Shown piece after piece: positions 34,704-43,915 of a stretch of 64,000 nucleotides of DNA. Below the pieces are notes generated by a model, which worked only from the letters and a program-made list of their open reading frames with translations, was not told where the DNA came from and did no database searches. The DNA lies in contig JBFEKH010000001.1 of the NCBI GenBank assembly GCA_041552775.1, positions 1 to 64,000 on the forward strand, in the 5' to 3' direction. The position numbers and the translations under genes were made by a program. The stretch comes from Allopontixanthobacter sp041552775 (GTDB taxonomy: Bacteria; Pseudomonadota; Alphaproteobacteria; Sphingomonadales; Sphingomonadaceae). Position 1 is the stretch's first letter. Each line of letters begins with the position of its first letter.

Positions 34704-35900
34704 ATGTCCGTATTCTCCGCAGCCGATCCCATCGTCATCCTGTCCTATGCCCGCACCCCAATGGGCAGCATGCAGGGCGCTTTGTCCGATGCATCAGCGA
34801 CCGAACTGGGCGCGACCGCGGTGAAGGCGGCAGTCGAGCGGGCCGGTGTTGCCGGGGGAGATGTGGACCGGATCTACATGGGCTGCGTACTGCCGGCCGG
34901 TCTTGGCCAGGCCCCTGCCCGCCAGGCCGCGCTGAAGGCCGGATTGCCGAAATCTGTTCAAGCCACCACTGTCAACAAGGTCTGCGGATCTGGCATGCAG
35001 ACCGTCATCATGGGCGCAGAAGCACTCGCTGCCGGAACGATCGATACGGTGATCGCCGGCGGGATGGAAAGCATGACCAATGCCCCATATCTGCTGAAGA
35101 AGCACCGCAGCGGCGCGCGGATCGGCCATGACACAGCCTACGACCACATGTTCTTGGACGGACTGGAAGATGCCTATGAAGAAGGCCGCGCAATGGGCAC
35201 TTTCGCGCAGGCGACGGCGGACGAATACCAGCTGACCCGCGAAGCGATGGACGATTACTCGATCGAATCGCTTCGCCGCGCCAATGCCGCAATTGCCAGC
35301 GGCGCTTTTGCCGATGAAGTCGTGCCGGTGACAATGTCCACCCGCGGCGGCGACGTAGTGGTCGATACCGACGAAGCGCCCGGCCGCGGCAAGCCGGACA
35401 AGATCCCTACCCTGCGCCCCGCCTTTGCGAAGGATGGCACGATAACGGCGGCAACCTCCAGCTCGATTTCAGACGGTGCGGCGGCTGTCGTGCTGACCCG
35501 CGCAAGTGTCGCTAAGGCCAAGGGTTACACCCCGCTCGCCACCATTGTGGCCAGCGCAGCCCATGCGCAGGCACCATCAGAATTCACCGTCGCCCCGGTC
35601 GGAGCGATCACGAAGGTGCTGGAAAAGGCCGGTTGGTTGGTCGACGATGTCGATCTGTGGGAAGTCAACGAGGCGTTCGCCTGCGTGGCCATGTTCGCCA
35701 TGCGCGACATTGGCATTGCCCACGACAAGATCAATGTTAATGGCGGCGGCACTGCGCTGGGCCACCCCATCGGCGCCAGCGGCACGCGCATCATCGTCAC
35801 CTTGATCAACGCACTCAAGCAGCAAGGTAAAAAACGCGGAGTCGCAAGTCTTTGTATTGGCGGCGGCGAAGCAACTGCAGTGGCGATAGAACTGATCTAA
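34704..35900 (+). CDS. Acetyl-CoA acetyltransferase (thiolase)
   Basis: Condenses two acetyl-CoA to acetoacetyl-CoA, or cleaves 3-ketoacyl-CoA. The protein has 398 residues. It has NKVCGSGMQTV (acyl-accepting Cys, around residue 93), NVNGGGTALGHPIGASG with the catalytic His, and SLCIGGGEATAVAIE with the second Cys, where the usual final Gly is Ala. It is a biosynthetic-type thiolase by length and motifs. No phaB or other partner lies nearby. Confidence 0.93.
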   Translation: MSVFSAADPIVILSYARTPMGSMQGALSDASATELGATAVKAAVERAGVAGGDVDRIYMGCVLPAGLGQAPARQAALKAGLPKSVQATTVNKVCGSGMQTVIMGAEALAAGTIDTVIAGGMESMTNAPYLLKKHRSGARIGHDTAYDHMFLDGLEDAYEEGRAMGTFAQATADEYQLTREAMDDYSIESLRRANAAIASGAFADEVVPVTMSTRGGDVVVDTDEAPGRGKPDKIPTLRPAFAKDGTITAATSSSISDGAAAVVLTRASVAKAKGYTPLATIVASAAHAQAPSEFTVAPVGAITKVLEKAGWLVDDVDLWEVNEAFACVAMFAMRDIGIAHDKINVNGGGTALGHPIGASGTRIIVTLINALKQQGKKRGVASLCIGGGEATAVAIELI

Positions 35901-35987
35901 GTCATTGTAATTGGATGCTGCTATCAACCACTAGGTGACACAAAAAATTTATGGTAAATATTCCTTTCCTTTTGGAGGGGAATGCAC

Positions 35988-36389
35988 ATGAAAAAATTGA
36001 TTTTTGTTGCCAGCGTTTTTGCACTTGCCGCTTGTTCGGAACCTGCGCCTGCACCAGAGGCTCCGGTGGAAACGGCCGCACCAACGCCTGAGGCGGCAAT
36101 GGCACCCGATGGTCAGTCTTCGGCCGGCTCTTACGATGTCACGTATGCCGATGGCAGCACCGGGCAGGTCACGATGACGGCCGATGGAACCTATTCAGGC
36201 GTACAAGGTGACGTCACCACAACCGGCACAGTCGCCGAAGTGGATGGAAAGACCTGTTTCGACCCCGCAGGGGATGACACGGCCGCAGTTTGCTGGACCG
36301 AAAGTGAAGCTGCTGCAGATGGTAGCTGGACTGCAACAAACGATGCAGGCGAAACTGTAACTGTAAAGCGTGCCGCTGCCGCAACCTAG
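35988..36389 (+). CDS. Small lipoprotein of unknown function
   Basis: The protein has 133 residues with a lipoprotein signal (MKKLIFVASVFALAAC, Cys at residue 16). A Pro, Ala and Glu linker follows, and then a small beta-type domain: SYDVTYADGS, GQVTMTADGTYSG, DGKTCFDP, VCWTES and TVTVKRA. Two Cys in the domain may pair. The ATG at 35988 is preferred to 35982 because GGAGG (from 35974) is then at normal spacing. A diverged, broken copy follows immediately downstream. Confidence 0.8.
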   Translation: MKKLIFVASVFALAACSEPAPAPEAPVETAAPTPEAAMAPDGQSSAGSYDVTYADGSTGQVTMTADGTYSGVQGDVTTTGTVAEVDGKTCFDPAGDDTAAVCWTESEAAADGSWTATNDAGETVTVKRAAAAT

Positions 36390-36423
36390 AATAGCTGCAC
36401 GAATTCAAGGAATGCTGTGTCTC

Positions 36424-36452
36424 GGCACCGTCCGCATCAGGCGGACGGTGCC
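36424..36452. terminator. Perfect 12-pair hairpin after the lipoprotein gene
   Basis: GGCACCGTCCGC (36424-36435) pairs fully with GCGGACGGTGCC (36441-36452) around a 5-base loop. No T tract follows. It lies between the intact lipoprotein gene and its pseudogene copy and probably ends or protects the first transcript. Confidence 0.55.
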
Positions 36453-36470
36453 CTGACCGGACGAGAAGTG

Positions 36471-36923
36471 ATGAAGAAGATCATCTTGCTGATCGGCATT
36501 GCTGCAGCAGTTTCGGTTTCAGCTTGCTCAAATTCAGAACCGTAGGCTCTCCCATCCGAAGCTGGGGAAACTTCCAAGGTAGCGCCCTCGACTGCGGATA
36601 TCGCACCAGGAAATTATGACGTCACCTGAGCCGATGGATCCACGTCCCAGTTCACGATGAACGACGATCGCAGCTACTCGTCGGTTCGCAATGGCGAAAC
36701 ACAGACCGGAACTTCGGCAATTGTCGATGGCAAGGTATGTTTCGCCGGAGACGAAGAGGGTGCAAAACCAGAATGCTGGACCAAGGGCGAACGAGCCCCT
36801 GAAGGAACCTTTGCTTCGGTCAGCGACGATGGTGAAACGGTCACTGTCAAGCGGGCTACGCCAACCGAAATTGTTCCTCCCCGCCGCGCAGTGAGCTGGA
36901 TCATGCCGGCCAGCGGTGCCTAG
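36471..36923 (+). pseudogene. Broken tandem copy of the lipoprotein gene
   Basis: One continuous frame starts at the ATG at 36471 with a lipoprotein signal (MKKIILLIGIAAAVSVSAC). It reaches an in-frame TAG at 36543 and a second in-frame TGA at 36627, and then runs to 36923. Between and after the stops it aligns with the intact upstream gene: NYDVT, stop, ADGSTSQFTM, then DGKVCFAGD, ECWTKGE and ETVTVKRA. It is therefore a tandem paralogue with two nonsense changes. The end overlaps the convergent SH3 gene by four bases. Confidence 0.8.
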
Positions 36924-37408
36924 GGTTCGCCAGCGCCCCAGATTCGATCCTGATCGATCCATCCGATCCGGCCAGCGACATCGATCTCACACCAACCGGC
37001 CTCGCAATCGCCCAGCGTGCCGAGCACGCCGGGCTGCGCATTCCACTTCAGTTCGCTGGCACCGGACGGTTCCTCCCGAATTGCAGCCAGACCTTCGCCG
37101 ATCACCACCGCGCTGCGTTTCAGGCTTAGAAGGTTGCTGGAAACCCAGCCCTTCGTACCGTCGGAATCTTCGACCAGGCGCCAGCGGTCCACCACCCTGA
37201 TAACTTTGAGCGGCAGCCCTTCGCGGCGGTAAACCCAATCGATGCGGTACTGCATGCTCGGCCCGACCCGCATGTTGAGTTCTTCAGTATTGATCGAAGC
37301 CCAGTAGGGAACCTCGCGGTCCTGCGCTGCTGCGGATACGGCAAGACTGAGGAAAAGGCCCAGACCCAGAAATGTACGGAAGATGGCAGTCAGGATTCGC
37401 AATGTCAT
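36920..37408 (-). CDS. Exported SH3-domain protein
   Basis: The protein has 162 residues. It has a signal peptide (TFLGLGLFLSLAVSAAAQ, cleaved near residue 27) and then two SH3-type units: NMRVGPSMQYRIDWVYRREG with LKVIRVVDRW, and a second from AAIREEPSG to IGWIDQDRIWG. Such bacterial SH3 proteins act in the periplasm, often near the cell wall. The ATG at 37408 gives a clean signal peptide; a longer open frame overlaps the divergent gene. Confidence 0.85.
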   Translation of the reverse strand: MTLRILTAIFRTFLGLGLFLSLAVSAAAQDREVPYWASINTEELNMRVGPSMQYRIDWVYRREGLPLKVIRVVDRWRLVEDSDGTKGWVSSNLLSLKRSAVVIGEGLAAIREEPSGASELKWNAQPGVLGTLGDCEAGWCEIDVAGRIGWIDQDRIWGAGEP

Positions 37409-37536
37409 GAGCGCTGTATACAGCGTCCGCGCTATCCGCTTCAAGCGGTAAGCTTTCGCGCGGCCCGGCTGATTTCCGGCGCAATTCCTGTCACGATCGC
37501 TTGACCCGCCGGTCCAACCCGTCCTAGCGCTGCAGC

Positions 37537-38565
37537 ATGCCCAACACCGTTCCATCCGACGCAGGAAAACCCGTTCGCCGCCGCGATGGTACGCCCCGCG
37601 TGATCGTCACCCGTCACCTGATGCCCGCGGTCGAAGCGCGCATGACGGAATTGTATGACGCCAGGCTCAACACCGAAGATACACCGTTCACGCGCGATCA
37701 GCTTGCCGCAGCGATGCAGGATTGCGACGTGCTGGTGCCAACTGTCACCGACCGGATCGACGCGGAATTGATCGAGGGTGCAGGCGAGAAACTTGGCCTC
37801 ATCGCCAGCTTCGGCGCAGGGACGGATCATATCGACCTGGCCGCCGCCAAGCGCCGCGGCATCATGGTTACCAACACGCCGGGCGTATTTACCGACGATA
37901 CCGCCGATTTGGCTATGGCGCTGATCATCGGGGTACCCCGCCGGATGCGCGAAGGGGTTTCACTGATCCGCCGCGGCGAGTGGACTGGCTGGGCACCTTC
38001 GGGCATGCTCGGTCGGCGGTTGGGCGGCAAGATTCTCGGCATCGTCGGCATGGGCCGCATCGGGCAGGCTGTGGCCTACCGTGCGCGCGCATTCGGCCTT
38101 ACCGTCGCCTATCATAACCGCCACCGGCTGCCGCAATCGGTCGAGACCATGTTCGGTGCCGAATTTGCCGAAAATCTCGACGATCTGGTGGCCAAGGCAG
38201 ACATTCTGACGCTGCATTGCCCGGCGACCCCGCAAACCATTGGTTCGATCGATGCCCGCCGCATTGACCTGATGAAACCGGGGGCCAGCCTGATCAATAC
38301 AGCTCGCGGCGATCTGGTGGATCAGGAGGCGCTGATTGCCGCACTGGAATCGGGCGCGCTGGCCGGTGCCGGGCTGGATGTCTATCCAAACGAGCCCAGT
38401 GTTGACCAACGCCTGATCGCCCATCCCAACGTGATGACGCTGCCGCATATCGGCAGCGCCACGGTGGAAGGTCGCGAGGCATCGGGCGAGAAAGTCATCG
38501 CCAACATCCGCTTCTGGATCGATGGCCACCGCCCGCCCGATCAGGTGCTGGAAGGCCTCGTATAG
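37537..38565 (+). CDS. D-2-hydroxyacid dehydrogenase (glyoxylate reductase type)
   Basis: An NAD(P)H-dependent reductase of 2-keto acids, 342 residues. Rossmann motif GIVGMGRIGQAVA. Catalytic residues in NTARGDLVDQEAL (Arg), DVYPNEP (Glu) and LPHIGSAT (His). The SFGAGTDHIDL stretch is the substrate-loop signature. Glyoxylate or hydroxypyruvate is the likely substrate by family. The N-terminal ~15 residues are Arg-rich and may not all be translated. Confidence 0.9.
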   Translation: MPNTVPSDAGKPVRRRDGTPRVIVTRHLMPAVEARMTELYDARLNTEDTPFTRDQLAAAMQDCDVLVPTVTDRIDAELIEGAGEKLGLIASFGAGTDHIDLAAAKRRGIMVTNTPGVFTDDTADLAMALIIGVPRRMREGVSLIRRGEWTGWAPSGMLGRRLGGKILGIVGMGRIGQAVAYRARAFGLTVAYHNRHRLPQSVETMFGAEFAENLDDLVAKADILTLHCPATPQTIGSIDARRIDLMKPGASLINTARGDLVDQEALIAALESGALAGAGLDVYPNEPSVDQRLIAHPNVMTLPHIGSATVEGREASGEKVIANIRFWIDGHRPPDQVLEGLV

Positions 38566-38635
38566 CGGCCTAAGTGCCGCGATTATCACGCGTTAAGTTT
38601 TTCGGCCTATGAGGCGGTTCGAAAAGGAATCGCCG

Positions 38636-39940
38636 ATGCTACGCAGATTTTCCGCCGCTGCATTGCTGACTGCCCTGCCCACTGCGGTGTGGGCGCAGGG
38701 CCCCGGTCAATTCGCCGTCAATGATGCAGGCGACACCGTATGGATGCTCGGAGCATCGGCGCTGGTCCTGCTGCTATCGATCCCGGCTCTCGGGTTGTAT
38801 TATAGCGGTCAGGCCGATCGCAAGAACGTGCTGTCGATCTGGATTCAGCTGGGCATTGTGGCAGCGGTGACAGCCCTGCTGTGGGTGGTTGTCGGCTATA
38901 CGCTCGCATTTGGACAGGTTTCACTGCAGGGCTGGCTGGGCGGCGGACGGGCATGGATGCTGAACAATCTCGGATCACTGCGAGAAGGCACCGCAATCCC
39001 TGAAAGTACATTTGTCCTGTTCCAGATGACGTTGGCGATGTTCGCGGCGGCCCTCATGATCGGGGCGTGGATCGGACGGGCCCGGCTGGCATGGGTGATA
39101 GGCTTCAGCGCCCTGTGGGTGCTGATCGTCTATGCGCCAGTTGCCCATTGGATCTGGGGCGGCGGTTTTCTGGCGAGCCGTTTCGGCACGCTGGATTTTG
39201 CCGGCGGGATCGTGATCCATGTTTCCGCCGGAGTCTCGGCGCTGGTCGTATCGCTGTTGCTAGGGCGGCGACTCGGTTTCCCTGACCGGATCGCACCCGC
39301 ACATTCGCCCGTGTTAGCCATCGCCGGGGCAGCAATGCTGTGCACCGGATGGCTTGGCATCAGTGGCGGATCGGCCTTTGCCGCCACCGACGATGCCTCC
39401 GCCGCAATAATCAACACCATGCTTGCCGCCAGCGTCGCGGCGCTAACATGGGCGGCAATCGAGAAATTTTCTTCCGGCAGGATTACCGGTGGCGGCTGGG
39501 CAAATGGCTCGCTTGCCGGACTGGTCGCATCCAGTGCCGCGACCGGCTTCATCTCTCCCGGCGCAGCGATTGTGCTTGGCACTGTCGCGGTGGTAATCTG
39601 TTACGCGGTTTCCCGCCTCTTGCACGACCACCTGAAAATCGATGACGGCTTGAACGTCTTCACCACGCATGCTGTCGCTGGCGCGCTTGGTGCGGTGATG
39701 CTGGCGGTCTTCCTGTCCGAAAGTCTTGGCGGGGTCGGCTACCCGGACGGCATCTCCATGCTGCGCCAACTTGCCGCGCAGGGGATCGGCGTAGCCGCGG
39801 TGGCGATATGGAGCGCAGTCACCAGCGCGGTCTTGGCACTGATGGTCAGCCTGTTCATCCAGATGAGGGTGAGCGAAGACGAGGAAATCGGCGGGCTGGA
39901 CATAACCGGTCACGGCGATCGGGAATGGGAGTTTGACTGA
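38636..39940 (+). CDS. amt: Ammonium transporter family protein (Amt)
   Basis: The protein has 434 residues from the ATG at 38636, which has AAGGAA upstream. A signal peptide (residues 1-21) is followed by 11 membrane helices. The twin channel histidines are present: the first in DFAGGIVIHVSAG and the second in VFTTHAVAGALG, where most Amt proteins read HGVGG. Other marks are APVAHWIWGGG and LGLYYSGQ, the latter in place of the usual GLFYGG with the gate. No glnK gene is next to it, which is unusual for amt. Confidence 0.85.
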   Translation: MLRRFSAAALLTALPTAVWAQGPGQFAVNDAGDTVWMLGASALVLLLSIPALGLYYSGQADRKNVLSIWIQLGIVAAVTALLWVVVGYTLAFGQVSLQGWLGGGRAWMLNNLGSLREGTAIPESTFVLFQMTLAMFAAALMIGAWIGRARLAWVIGFSALWVLIVYAPVAHWIWGGGFLASRFGTLDFAGGIVIHVSAGVSALVVSLLLGRRLGFPDRIAPAHSPVLAIAGAAMLCTGWLGISGGSAFAATDDASAAIINTMLAASVAALTWAAIEKFSSGRITGGGWANGSLAGLVASSAATGFISPGAAIVLGTVAVVICYAVSRLLHDHLKIDDGLNVFTTHAVAGALGAVMLAVFLSESLGGVGYPDGISMLRQLAAQGIGVAAVAIWSAVTSAVLALMVSLFIQMRVSEDEEIGGLDITGHGDREWEFD

Positions 39941-40077
39941 AGGACGGCTTTTGGGTGGGCTGCTGACATCAACACCAATTCAGAATCTGATTGGCCAATT
40001 CCTTCACGGAGCGGGTCATATTTTCGCAGCCAAATCGGCGCTGCCTAGACCGGAATTCTACGGCGTCCGGGGTCCCG

Positions 40078-40497
40078 TCAGTCACCCAGGCAATTATCGG
40101 ATAAAGCTCTTAGCGCCGTAATCGCATCCCGCGCCCGGCCCGCCGGCACGAAGATATGGTCATGGTAATATCCGGCAATCACATTTGACGGAATATTATG
40201 CCGCGCCAGTTCGGCGGAAAAAGCGGCGGTCAGGCCGACACCTTCCAACGCGCTATGCACCGTAAGGGTTATTTGCCGCATCGGCAGATTACATGGCAGG
40301 CCGCTATCCCGCGCGATGTCCAGCGGCAGGATCAGCGTGACGCCTTCCTGCTCCCGGATCACGGCGACCGCTGCATCCTTCAGCACGGCAGTGACAGCCC
40401 CAAGTTCGAGACTGACGAACACGAACTGCCCTGCCCGCAAAACAGGCGACATGCCGGCAATCATCCCGGCAAGATCGGTGACGGGCCCGGAACTCAC
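40078..40497 (-). CDS. ACT-domain protein
   Basis: The protein has 139 residues and no signal or membrane segment. It looks like two small ACT-type units: QFVFVSLE to EGVTLILPLDIA, and ITLTVHSALEGVGLTAAFSAELA to HIFVPAGRARDAITAL. Such short ACT proteins usually bind amino acids; the role is unknown. It sits 16 bases after the nitronate monooxygenase family gene on the same strand and may be co-transcribed. Confidence 0.75.
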   Translation of the reverse strand: MSSGPVTDLAGMIAGMSPVLRAGQFVFVSLELGAVTAVLKDAAVAVIREQEGVTLILPLDIARDSGLPCNLPMRQITLTVHSALEGVGLTAAFSAELARHNIPSNVIAGYYHDHIFVPAGRARDAITALRALSDNCLGD

Positions 40498-40513
40498 TTC
40501 GGCCGCGCCCGGA

Positions 40514-41920
40514 TCAATCGCCCGTCAGGATACGGTCGACCAATTCCTTCACCGAAGGGGTGTAATTGTTGGAATAGAACGGGTCCTGCTTGAAGCGGTA
40601 TGCGGCATGACCGGCGAAGGCCAGGTTTTCGTCCGTATTGCCGCCGTGGGCGATATCCTGGAGCGTTTTCTGGATACAGAAGCTTCTCGGATCGGCCAGC
40701 CGGCCGGTGGTGTAATCGTCATGGTCTTTCCATGCCGAGAATGCACAATGCGACAGACAGCCCATGCAATCCTTCTGGTCCTTGCGAATGATGTCGCGGC
40801 TGTCCGGAGTGACATAGACAATCGTATCGTCGGGCGTTTTCAGCGCCTCGGTGTATCCTTCGCCGAACCACACCTTGGCGCGTTCGAGGTCCTTGGAAGC
40901 GACCCAGAAATTCTTGCCCCGGACGCCCACATTCAGCTGCTCGGTATGCTCGCCAGCAGAAACCTTGGAATACGGGATCTGGCGCTCGCTGCGGTGAATC
41001 AGATCCATCAGGAACGGGTTCTTGACGGCAGAGGAATAAAAACCGGTCGGGCTGAATTTGTGCAGCAGGACATCGCCCGGTTCGACCGTGCGCAGCATGT
41101 CCTTCCAGCCTTGCGGGATCGGGCTTTCCTGCGTCAGCAGCGGACGCGTGCCGAACTGGAAGGCTATCTGGCCAAGTTCCGGATTGTCGATCCAGTTTTC
41201 CCATTCGCGCAGAAACCACACGCCGCCAGCCATGACGATCGCGGTATCTTCCGACACGCCTTCGTTGCGCATGGTTTCGCGCAAGGCGGCTACGCGGGGA
41301 TAAGGATCTTCCGGCTTCTTCGGGTCTTCCGCATTGGACAGACCGTTATGCCCGCCCGCGAGCCATGGATCTTCGTAAACTACCGCCGCCATCAGGTGCG
41401 GAACCTTGTGATAGGACCGTTTCCACAGCGCCCGGAAAGCGCGCGCCGAACTGATGATTGGCAGGTAATGGACGTTATATTTCTCGGCGATTTCCGCCAG
41501 TTTATAGGGCATTCCGGCACCGCAGGTGACGCCGGTGACCATCCCCTTGGTCTGTTCCAGCACGCCTTCGAGCACCGCCTGTGCACCGCCCATTTCCCAC
41601 AGCACGTTGATGTTGAGCGCACCCTTGCCGCCCGCCATTTCATGCGCGCGCTTCACCTGGGCGACTGCGCCGTCAATCGCGTACTGGATCAATTGTTCGT
41701 GGCGTTCCTTGCGAGTCAGCGCGTCATAGACCTGCGGCACGATCTTGCCCTCGGCATCATAGCTGTCGGCGTTCACCGCGCTGACCGTGCCGATCCCGCC
41801 CGCCGCAGCCCACGCGCCGGAACTGGCGTGATTCGTTGCAGATACGCCCTTGCCACCTTCGATCAGCGGCCAGACTTCGCGGCCGCCATACTTGATGGGG
41901 CTTAATCCCTTGAATGCCAT
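40514..41920 (-). CDS. Nitronate monooxygenase family flavoprotein
   Basis: The protein has 468 residues, longer than the usual ~320-370. It is a TIM-barrel flavin enzyme of the nitronate monooxygenase / enoyl reductase II family. Visible marks: VTCGAGMPYKLAEIAEKY, IVMAGGVWF and QFGTRPLLTQES. A C-terminal extension has a Cys cluster CMGCLSHCAFSAW that could bind a metal or form disulfides. The substrate is unknown. Confidence 0.8.
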   Translation of the reverse strand: MAFKGLSPIKYGGREVWPLIEGGKGVSATNHASSGAWAAAGGIGTVSAVNADSYDAEGKIVPQVYDALTRKERHEQLIQYAIDGAVAQVKRAHEMAGGKGALNINVLWEMGGAQAVLEGVLEQTKGMVTGVTCGAGMPYKLAEIAEKYNVHYLPIISSARAFRALWKRSYHKVPHLMAAVVYEDPWLAGGHNGLSNAEDPKKPEDPYPRVAALRETMRNEGVSEDTAIVMAGGVWFLREWENWIDNPELGQIAFQFGTRPLLTQESPIPQGWKDMLRTVEPGDVLLHKFSPTGFYSSAVKNPFLMDLIHRSERQIPYSKVSAGEHTEQLNVGVRGKNFWVASKDLERAKVWFGEGYTEALKTPDDTIVYVTPDSRDIIRKDQKDCMGCLSHCAFSAWKDHDDYTTGRLADPRSFCIQKTLQDIAHGGNTDENLAFAGHAAYRFKQDPFYSNNYTPSVKELVDRILTGD

Positions 41921-41944
41921 TATTTCACAGTCCTGTTCGTGCGG

Positions 41945-42703
41945 TTACTTACCCGCATTACCCGCCCCGCCCGGCGACCCCCGGCACGGCTTTATTTCAC
42001 TCGGTTCCGGTCTCGTAGCTGCTGCCTTGAACTGTGCATAGTACCCAGCAAGCTCAGGTGCATCCTTGAACGCGACCAATTCGAATCCGACTTGCCTGAA
42101 TTCGCACGACAGCAGCAAGGGATCAATCCCGTGCTGGTCGGTCGGCCGGTCGACATCCACTACTATGACCTGTCCGCCTTCGCGCAAGGCGGGCCACAGC
42201 CGCCACAGGAACGCATAGGGTTCGCGGACTTCGTGATACATGTGGACCAGGAAAATCCGGTCGAAACTGTTTTCCGGCAGGCGCGGATCATCGCCCTCGC
42301 CCGGTTTGATGGAGACATTGTCGAACCGTTCGCGTTCCACCCGCCGGGCCAGCCGGTCGAGCGCCTCGCGGTCGATGTCTTGCGCCAGTACGCGTCCCGT
42401 AGGACCAACGCGCTTGGCCAGGCGGACAGTGTAATACCCCTCGCCCGCACCGATATCCGCGACAGTCATGCCTGGTTTGATTTCGGCAAGGTCCATAACC
42501 TTCTGCGCTTCGCCCACACGGTCGCGCTGGGTCTCGGTAGAAAACTGGTTCGCACCCAAGTCGGATACGGGGCGATCGGCGCGGGGGAATTGGCGAGAGG
42601 TTTCCGGGCGGTCTGCATCGCCGGCATATTGGTCGCAGCCGGAAAGTGCCATCAAGGCAAGGGCAGCACAGGCGGCCCGCAGATGCTTGCCCCCAGCATT
42701 CAT
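41945..42703 (-). CDS. SAM-methyltransferase-like protein with a lipoprotein signal
   Basis: The protein has 252 residues. The N-terminus is a lipoprotein signal (CAALALMALSGC, Cys at residue 23), so export to the periplasm is predicted. The rest is a class I methyltransferase fold: VADIGAGEGYYTVRLAKRVG (motif I), DIDREALDRLA and DRIFLVHMYHEV. SAM is not expected in the periplasm, so either the signal is misread, the fold has another role, or the protein is kept inside. The ATG overlaps the prfB stop (ATGA). Confidence 0.8.
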   Translation of the reverse strand: MNAGGKHLRAACAALALMALSGCDQYAGDADRPETSRQFPRADRPVSDLGANQFSTETQRDRVGEAQKVMDLAEIKPGMTVADIGAGEGYYTVRLAKRVGPTGRVLAQDIDREALDRLARRVERERFDNVSIKPGEGDDPRLPENSFDRIFLVHMYHEVREPYAFLWRLWPALREGGQVIVVDVDRPTDQHGIDPLLLSCEFRQVGFELVAFKDAPELAGYYAQFKAAATRPEPSEIKPCRGSPGGAGNAGK

Positions 42704-43833
42704 TCCACGTCCTCTACCTCGACCTTGTCGCCGGTGACCCGCTGCGCCAACGCAGCGGAAATGAATTCGTCGATCGCGCCGTCCAGCACTGCATCCGGAC
42801 TGGGAGATGTCACGCCGGTGCGCAGGTCTTTGACCATCTGGTAAGGCTGCAGGACATAGCTACGGATTTGGTGCCCCCAGCCGATCTCGGTCTTTTCCTG
42901 ATATTCACCCGAAGCAACCGCTTCGCGTTCAGCCATTTCCTTCTCGAACAGGCGCGCTTTCAGCATGTTCATCGCGGTGGCGCGGTTCTTGTGCTGGCTG
43001 CGGTCATTCTGGCTGGCGACCACGATACCGCTCGGTTGGTGCGTAATGCGGACGGCGGAATCGGTGGTGTTGACGTGCTGACCGCCCGCGCCGCTGGCTC
43101 GGTAGGTATCGATCTTGAGATCGCTTTCGTTGATTTCGATATCGATATCATCGTCGATCACCGGATAGACCCAGACTGAACTAAAGCTGGTGTGCCGTTT
43201 TGCCGCGCTGTCGTATGGACTGATGCGTACCAGCCGGTGGACCCCGCTTTCGGTCTTGGCATAGCCGTAGGCGTTCTCGCCCTTGACCAGTAGCGTGACC
43301 GATTTGATGCCCGCCTGATCGCCGCCGTGATAGTCCACGATTTCGACCTTATAACCCTTGCGGTCGGCCCAGCGGGTGTACATCCGCTGCAGCATTTCTG
43401 CCCAATCCTGGCTTTCGGTGCCGCCCGCGCCGGCATGGATTTCAATGTAGGTATCATTGGCGTCGGCTTCGCCCGCCAGCAATGCCGTCACCTTGTCGGC
43501 ATCGGCGCGGATCGCCAGCTTTTCAAGACTGGCCATTCCTTCGGCGGCGATATCATCGTCACCTTCCGCATCGCCCATTTCGACAAATTCGATGGCGTCG
43601 GACATTTCGGAGGAAATTTCGCGCACGGTCCCGATCGCGCCTTCGAGGCGGCGGCGTTCGCGCATCACGGTTTCGGCGTCCTTGGGATTGTCCCACAACG
43701 TCGGATCCTCGACCCGAGCATTGAGTTCATCCAGCCGCCGCAGCGCCCGGTCCCAGTCGAGCGACAACCGCACAAGTGCCAGCGCCGCTTCGATCCGATC
43801 AATATGGGCCTGCCCCTCGGCACGCATGGTCAA
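42700..43833 (-). CDS. prfB: Peptide chain release factor 2
   Basis: Terminates translation at UGA and UAA. The protein has 377 residues. The catalytic GGQ lies in ASGAGGQHVNTTDSAVR. The stop-codon recognition tripeptide is SPY, in VRISPYDSAAKRHTS, where E. coli has SPF. The reading frame is continuous from the start, without the programmed +1 frameshift and early TGA found in many bacteria. The start is at 43833 or the nearby ATG at 43827. The lipoprotein methyltransferase gene is coupled downstream. Confidence 0.95.
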   Translation of the reverse strand: MTMRAEGQAHIDRIEAALALVRLSLDWDRALRRLDELNARVEDPTLWDNPKDAETVMRERRRLEGAIGTVREISSEMSDAIEFVEMGDAEGDDDIAAEGMASLEKLAIRADADKVTALLAGEADANDTYIEIHAGAGGTESQDWAEMLQRMYTRWADRKGYKVEIVDYHGGDQAGIKSVTLLVKGENAYGYAKTESGVHRLVRISPYDSAAKRHTSFSSVWVYPVIDDDIDIEINESDLKIDTYRASGAGGQHVNTTDSAVRITHQPSGIVVASQNDRSQHKNRATAMNMLKARLFEKEMAEREAVASGEYQEKTEIGWGHQIRSYVLQPYQMVKDLRTGVTSPSPDAVLDGAIDEFISAALAQRVTGDKVEVEDVE

Positions 43834-43915
43834 TTACTCCGCAAAATTGGCCGTCCGCTTAGCGCACGTGCCCTGATTGTAAAGGATAGCAGTTGGGTAT
43901 CACGGGCCGGACCGG

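Noticed and set aside
40316..41905. A 529-codon open frame on the plus strand
   Set aside because: It lies antisense over the nitronate monooxygenase family gene, has no recognisable domain, and its residue makeup is that of a high-GC shadow frame.
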